DNA from: Microbacterium sorbitolivorans
Lineage (GTDB): Bacteria; Actinomycetota; Actinomycetes; Actinomycetales; Microbacteriaceae
NCBI RefSeq assembly: GCF_003327285.1
Contig: NZ_KZ848478.1
Location: forward strand, 17,134 to 81,133
DNA: 64,000 bases
Direction: 5' to 3'
Shown here: positions 62,249 through 64,000 of the stretch, piece by piece
How the letters are laid out: each line of letters starts with the position of its first letter
How positions within the stretch are numbered: the stretch's first letter is position 1
Position numbers and translations under genes: made by a program
The notes under the pieces: generated by a model
Databases searched by the model: none
Seen by the model: only the letters and a program-made list of their open reading frames with translations
Told to the model about the DNA's origin: nothing

Positions 62249-63490
62249 ATGATTACCGACCGCAGCTTCCCGGCCCTGCACCCGCGCCCCGCACAGGGAT
62301 GGGTGAACGACCCGAACGGCATCCAGCAGGTCGACGGCCGCTGGCACCTGTTCTTCCAGTACAACCCCGACTCGGCCCGCCACGCGAACATCACGTGGGG
62401 CCACGTCAGCTCGACCGACCTCGTGCGCTGGGACGAGCACCCCATCGCGCTCCGCCCCCAGGCGGGCGGCCCGGATGCGGCCGGCTGCTTCAGCGGCGTC
62501 GGCGCCGTGGTCGACGGCGCCCCGACGGTCATCTACTCGGGCATCGTCGGGCACGACGGGTTCTCGACGGTCGTCGTCGAACGCGGATCCGCCGACGCCC
62601 TCGGCTGGGAGCAGACGGGGCACGTCGCCGCGGGGCTTCCGTCGGATCCGCGCGTCACGATGGTGCGCGATCCCTTCCTCTTCGAGGTTGGCGGCCTCCG
62701 CTGGGCGCTCCAGGGCGCGAGCCTGTCGGGCGAGGAGCCGGCGCTACTGCTCTACGGCGCCGACGACATCGACGCGTGGGAGGAGCACGGCGTCTTCCTG
62801 ACCGAGAGCGACGTCGAGGGCCTCCCCTCGTGCGACGGGTGGGAGTGCCCTCAGCTCGTGCGCGTCGGCGACGACTGGATCCTCATGGTCTCGATCTGGG
62901 ACAACGGGGGCGGGTTCGGAAGCCGCCCCCGCGTCGGATACGTCGTCGGCTCGCTCGAGATCGGCGAGGCCGGCCTGCCAGTGTTCTCGGGCCGAGCGGC
63001 CGGATCCGTCGACCTGGGATCGAGCTTCTACGCGCCCCAGGCGGTGCAGGCCGAAGACCCCGAGCGCGTGCTGGTGTGGGGCTGGGCTCAGGAGACCCGC
63101 CCGCAGGAGGAGAGCGACGCGGCCGGCTGGTCGGGCCTGCTCACCTTCCCCAGGGAGCTGCGCGTGCACGGCGACGAGATCGAGCTCGCCCCCGCACGCG
63201 AGCTCGAGGCGCTCCGCGCCGGATCCGCCGACCCGGCCTCGCTGCCGGACCAGGCGGAGGTCGTCCTCGCCGGATCCGGTGCCGCGGCCCTGCGCCTCGG
63301 CGGCGACGTCGTCTGGGAGGGGGAGATCGACGGCGAGGCGCGGATCCTCATCGACGGCTCGATCGTCGAGGTGCACCTGACGGGCGGAGCCACCTACACC
63401 GAGCGCGCCTACCCGGTGGGGGACGCAGCGTATTCGGTCTCGCCCGTCGACGGCGTGCGCGTCGAGGCATACGTGCTGGCGCTCGCGTAG
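62249..63490 (+). CDS. GH32 beta-fructosidase (sucrase/levanase type)
   Basis: A 413-residue fructosidase (from ATG 62249; an ATG at 62216 overlapping the permease stop would add 11 residues). Nucleophile D21 in VNDPNG, transition-state D141 in VRDPFLF, and acid/base E199 in WECPQL are all present, with the five-bladed propeller and a short C-terminal beta-sandwich. No signal peptide, so it acts on imported sucrose or fructo-oligosaccharides. Final gene of the LacI-controlled operon. Confidence 0.93.
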   Translation: MITDRSFPALHPRPAQGWVNDPNGIQQVDGRWHLFFQYNPDSARHANITWGHVSSTDLVRWDEHPIALRPQAGGPDAAGCFSGVGAVVDGAPTVIYSGIVGHDGFSTVVVERGSADALGWEQTGHVAAGLPSDPRVTMVRDPFLFEVGGLRWALQGASLSGEEPALLLYGADDIDAWEEHGVFLTESDVEGLPSCDGWECPQLVRVGDDWILMVSIWDNGGGFGSRPRVGYVVGSLEIGEAGLPVFSGRAAGSVDLGSSFYAPQAVQAEDPERVLVWGWAQETRPQEESDAAGWSGLLTFPRELRVHGDEIELAPARELEALRAGSADPASLPDQAEVVLAGSGAAALRLGGDVVWEGEIDGEARILIDGSIVEVHLTGGATYTERAYPVGDAAYSVSPVDGVRVEAYVLALA

Positions 63491-63495
63491 CCGGT

Positions 63496-63534
63496 CGATC
63501 GCGGCCCTACACCCTCGGTGCGGGGCCGCGATCG
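63496..63534 (+). terminator. Hairpin after the GH32 gene
   Basis: CGATCGCGGCCC pairs perfectly with GGGCCGCGATCG (63523-63534). There is no U-tract, so termination would depend on the stem alone. Confidence 0.7.
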
Positions 63535-63558
63535 CGACACGCCCGGTGTGGGCTCCGT

Positions 63559-63587
63559 TTGCTGGGGCCCCGGGATCCGCGTAATGT
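63559..63587 (+). promoter_or_regulatory. Candidate rRNA operon promoter P1
   Basis: TTGCTG (63559-63564) and TAATGT (63582-63587) have exactly 17 bases between. It is the first promoter-like pair after the GH32 terminator and precedes the conserved rRNA leader. The repeated TTGTCGCCG word at about 63594 and 63737 may mark two promoter units. Confidence 0.55.
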
Positions 63588-63826
63588 AATCCCTTGTCGC
63601 CGCCAAGCGGTGAGGTTGAGCCGACAGGCTCCCATCCCAAGACAGCGACACGAAACATAGCTCTTCTTAATAGAAGGCGGTGATTCGGAAGAGATTCTCT
63701 TCAGGTTTCATTCAGAATGAGCCGGTAAGTTTATCTCTTGTCGCCGAAACGAGAAATCGTCTAAAGCGGCACAGTGAAGTTGCCCCGGAGGGCTCGCCTT
63801 GATTGGTGAGGGCCGGGTGCGTCTGA

Positions 63827-64000
63827 TCCTTGAGAACTCAACAGCGTGCACTTGTCAAATGCCAATATGTCCTCGGGCTAGGGGTAACCCTAGTTTTGAG
63901 AGATTCCTTTGGATCAATTTGATGTCAGTTGACATTACTTTTGGTCAGTTTCAAACTCGCAGCTCACACGTTTTCCCGTGTGGGTGTGCATTTTTTCTTT
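63827..64000 (+). other. rRNA operon leader upstream of 16S rRNA
   Basis: TCCTTGAGAACTCAACAG (63827-63844) is a sequence seen in actinobacterial rRNA leaders and spacers, where it acts in antitermination and processing. It is followed by the hairpin CTAGGG-GTAA-CCCTAG (63878-63893, GNRA loop), a perfect dyad ATGTCA-GT-TGACAT (63922-63935), a TTGACA with a weak -10 (CAAACT) 17 bases on, and the stem CACACG/CGTGTG (63965-63982) before a T-rich end. GC content falls sharply here. The 16S gene itself is not in the window. Confidence 0.75.

Noticed and set aside
63600..64000. 16S rRNA gene start inside the window
   Set aside because: The conserved 16S 5' end (AGAGTTTGATC-like) is not reached by base 64000; only leader features are present.

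Overview
The window reads as chromosome of a high-GC actinobacterium, most likely a Microbacteriaceae member. The basis is roughly 69% GC, frequent GTG/TTG starts, -10 boxes lying 5-7 bases from start codons (leaderless genes), carbohydrate importers without their own ATPase, a cysteine-free L28-L33-S14 cluster of actinobacterial type, and an actinobacterial-style rRNA leader at the right edge. No prophage, CRISPR array or tRNA gene was seen.

Layout. 0-12 kb: p-aminobenzoate synthesis (fused PabAB running off the left edge, divergent from a PabC-like lyase), two small membrane proteins, purB, a WXG-like/alpha-beta hydrolase pair, hisC, a gene remnant, and branched-chain 2-oxoacid dehydrogenase E1a-E1b-E2. 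12-18 kb: a tetritol (erythritol/threitol) catabolic cassette of SorC regulator, dehydrogenase, MFS permease, DhaK-DhaL kinase and RpiB-type isomerase. It is bracketed by two copies of one palindromic repeat and is poor in the GGATCC word common elsewhere. 18-23 kb: a GMC oxidoreductase with a sugar ABC importer. 23-30 kb: SNF2 helicase, L-lactate dehydrogenase, and an MMPL exporter divergent from a MarR regulator.

30.7-38 kb: a zinc-homeostasis block of binding protein, ZnuC, ZnuB, Zur, a YraQ-type permease, a TIGR03943 protein and an exported Ig-like protein. It is followed by zinc-independent ribosomal proteins L28, L33 and S14. 38-45 kb: HU, a 0.7 kb non-coding hairpin array, a CopD/CtaG copper-cytochrome oxidase assembly protein, a Pif1-like helicase and a serine-hydrolase-fold lipoprotein whose catalytic motifs are all altered. 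45-50.6 kb: ilvD, a MmyB-type regulator, a YitT transporter, and a Gfo/Idh/MocA dehydrogenase with a ThuA-like partner.

50.7-63.5 kb: two sugar utilisation operons. The first (ROK regulator, ABC importer, GH13 glucosidase) is interrupted by an IS5-family element in the signal peptide of the binding protein. The second (LacI regulator with two matching operators, ABC importer, GH32 fructosidase) appears intact. The window ends inside the leader of an rRNA operon whose 16S gene should begin just past base 64000.

Four things stand out beyond gene content. (1) GGATCC is iterated far above chance, like the HIP1 word of cyanobacteria. (2) A palindromic element lies in frame inside the PabAB linker, with a second copy between genes at 41.2 kb. 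(3) The IS element's terminal repeat recreates a start codon and a usable lipoprotein signal peptide. (4) Most gaps between convergent genes are filled by elaborate palindromic repeats.
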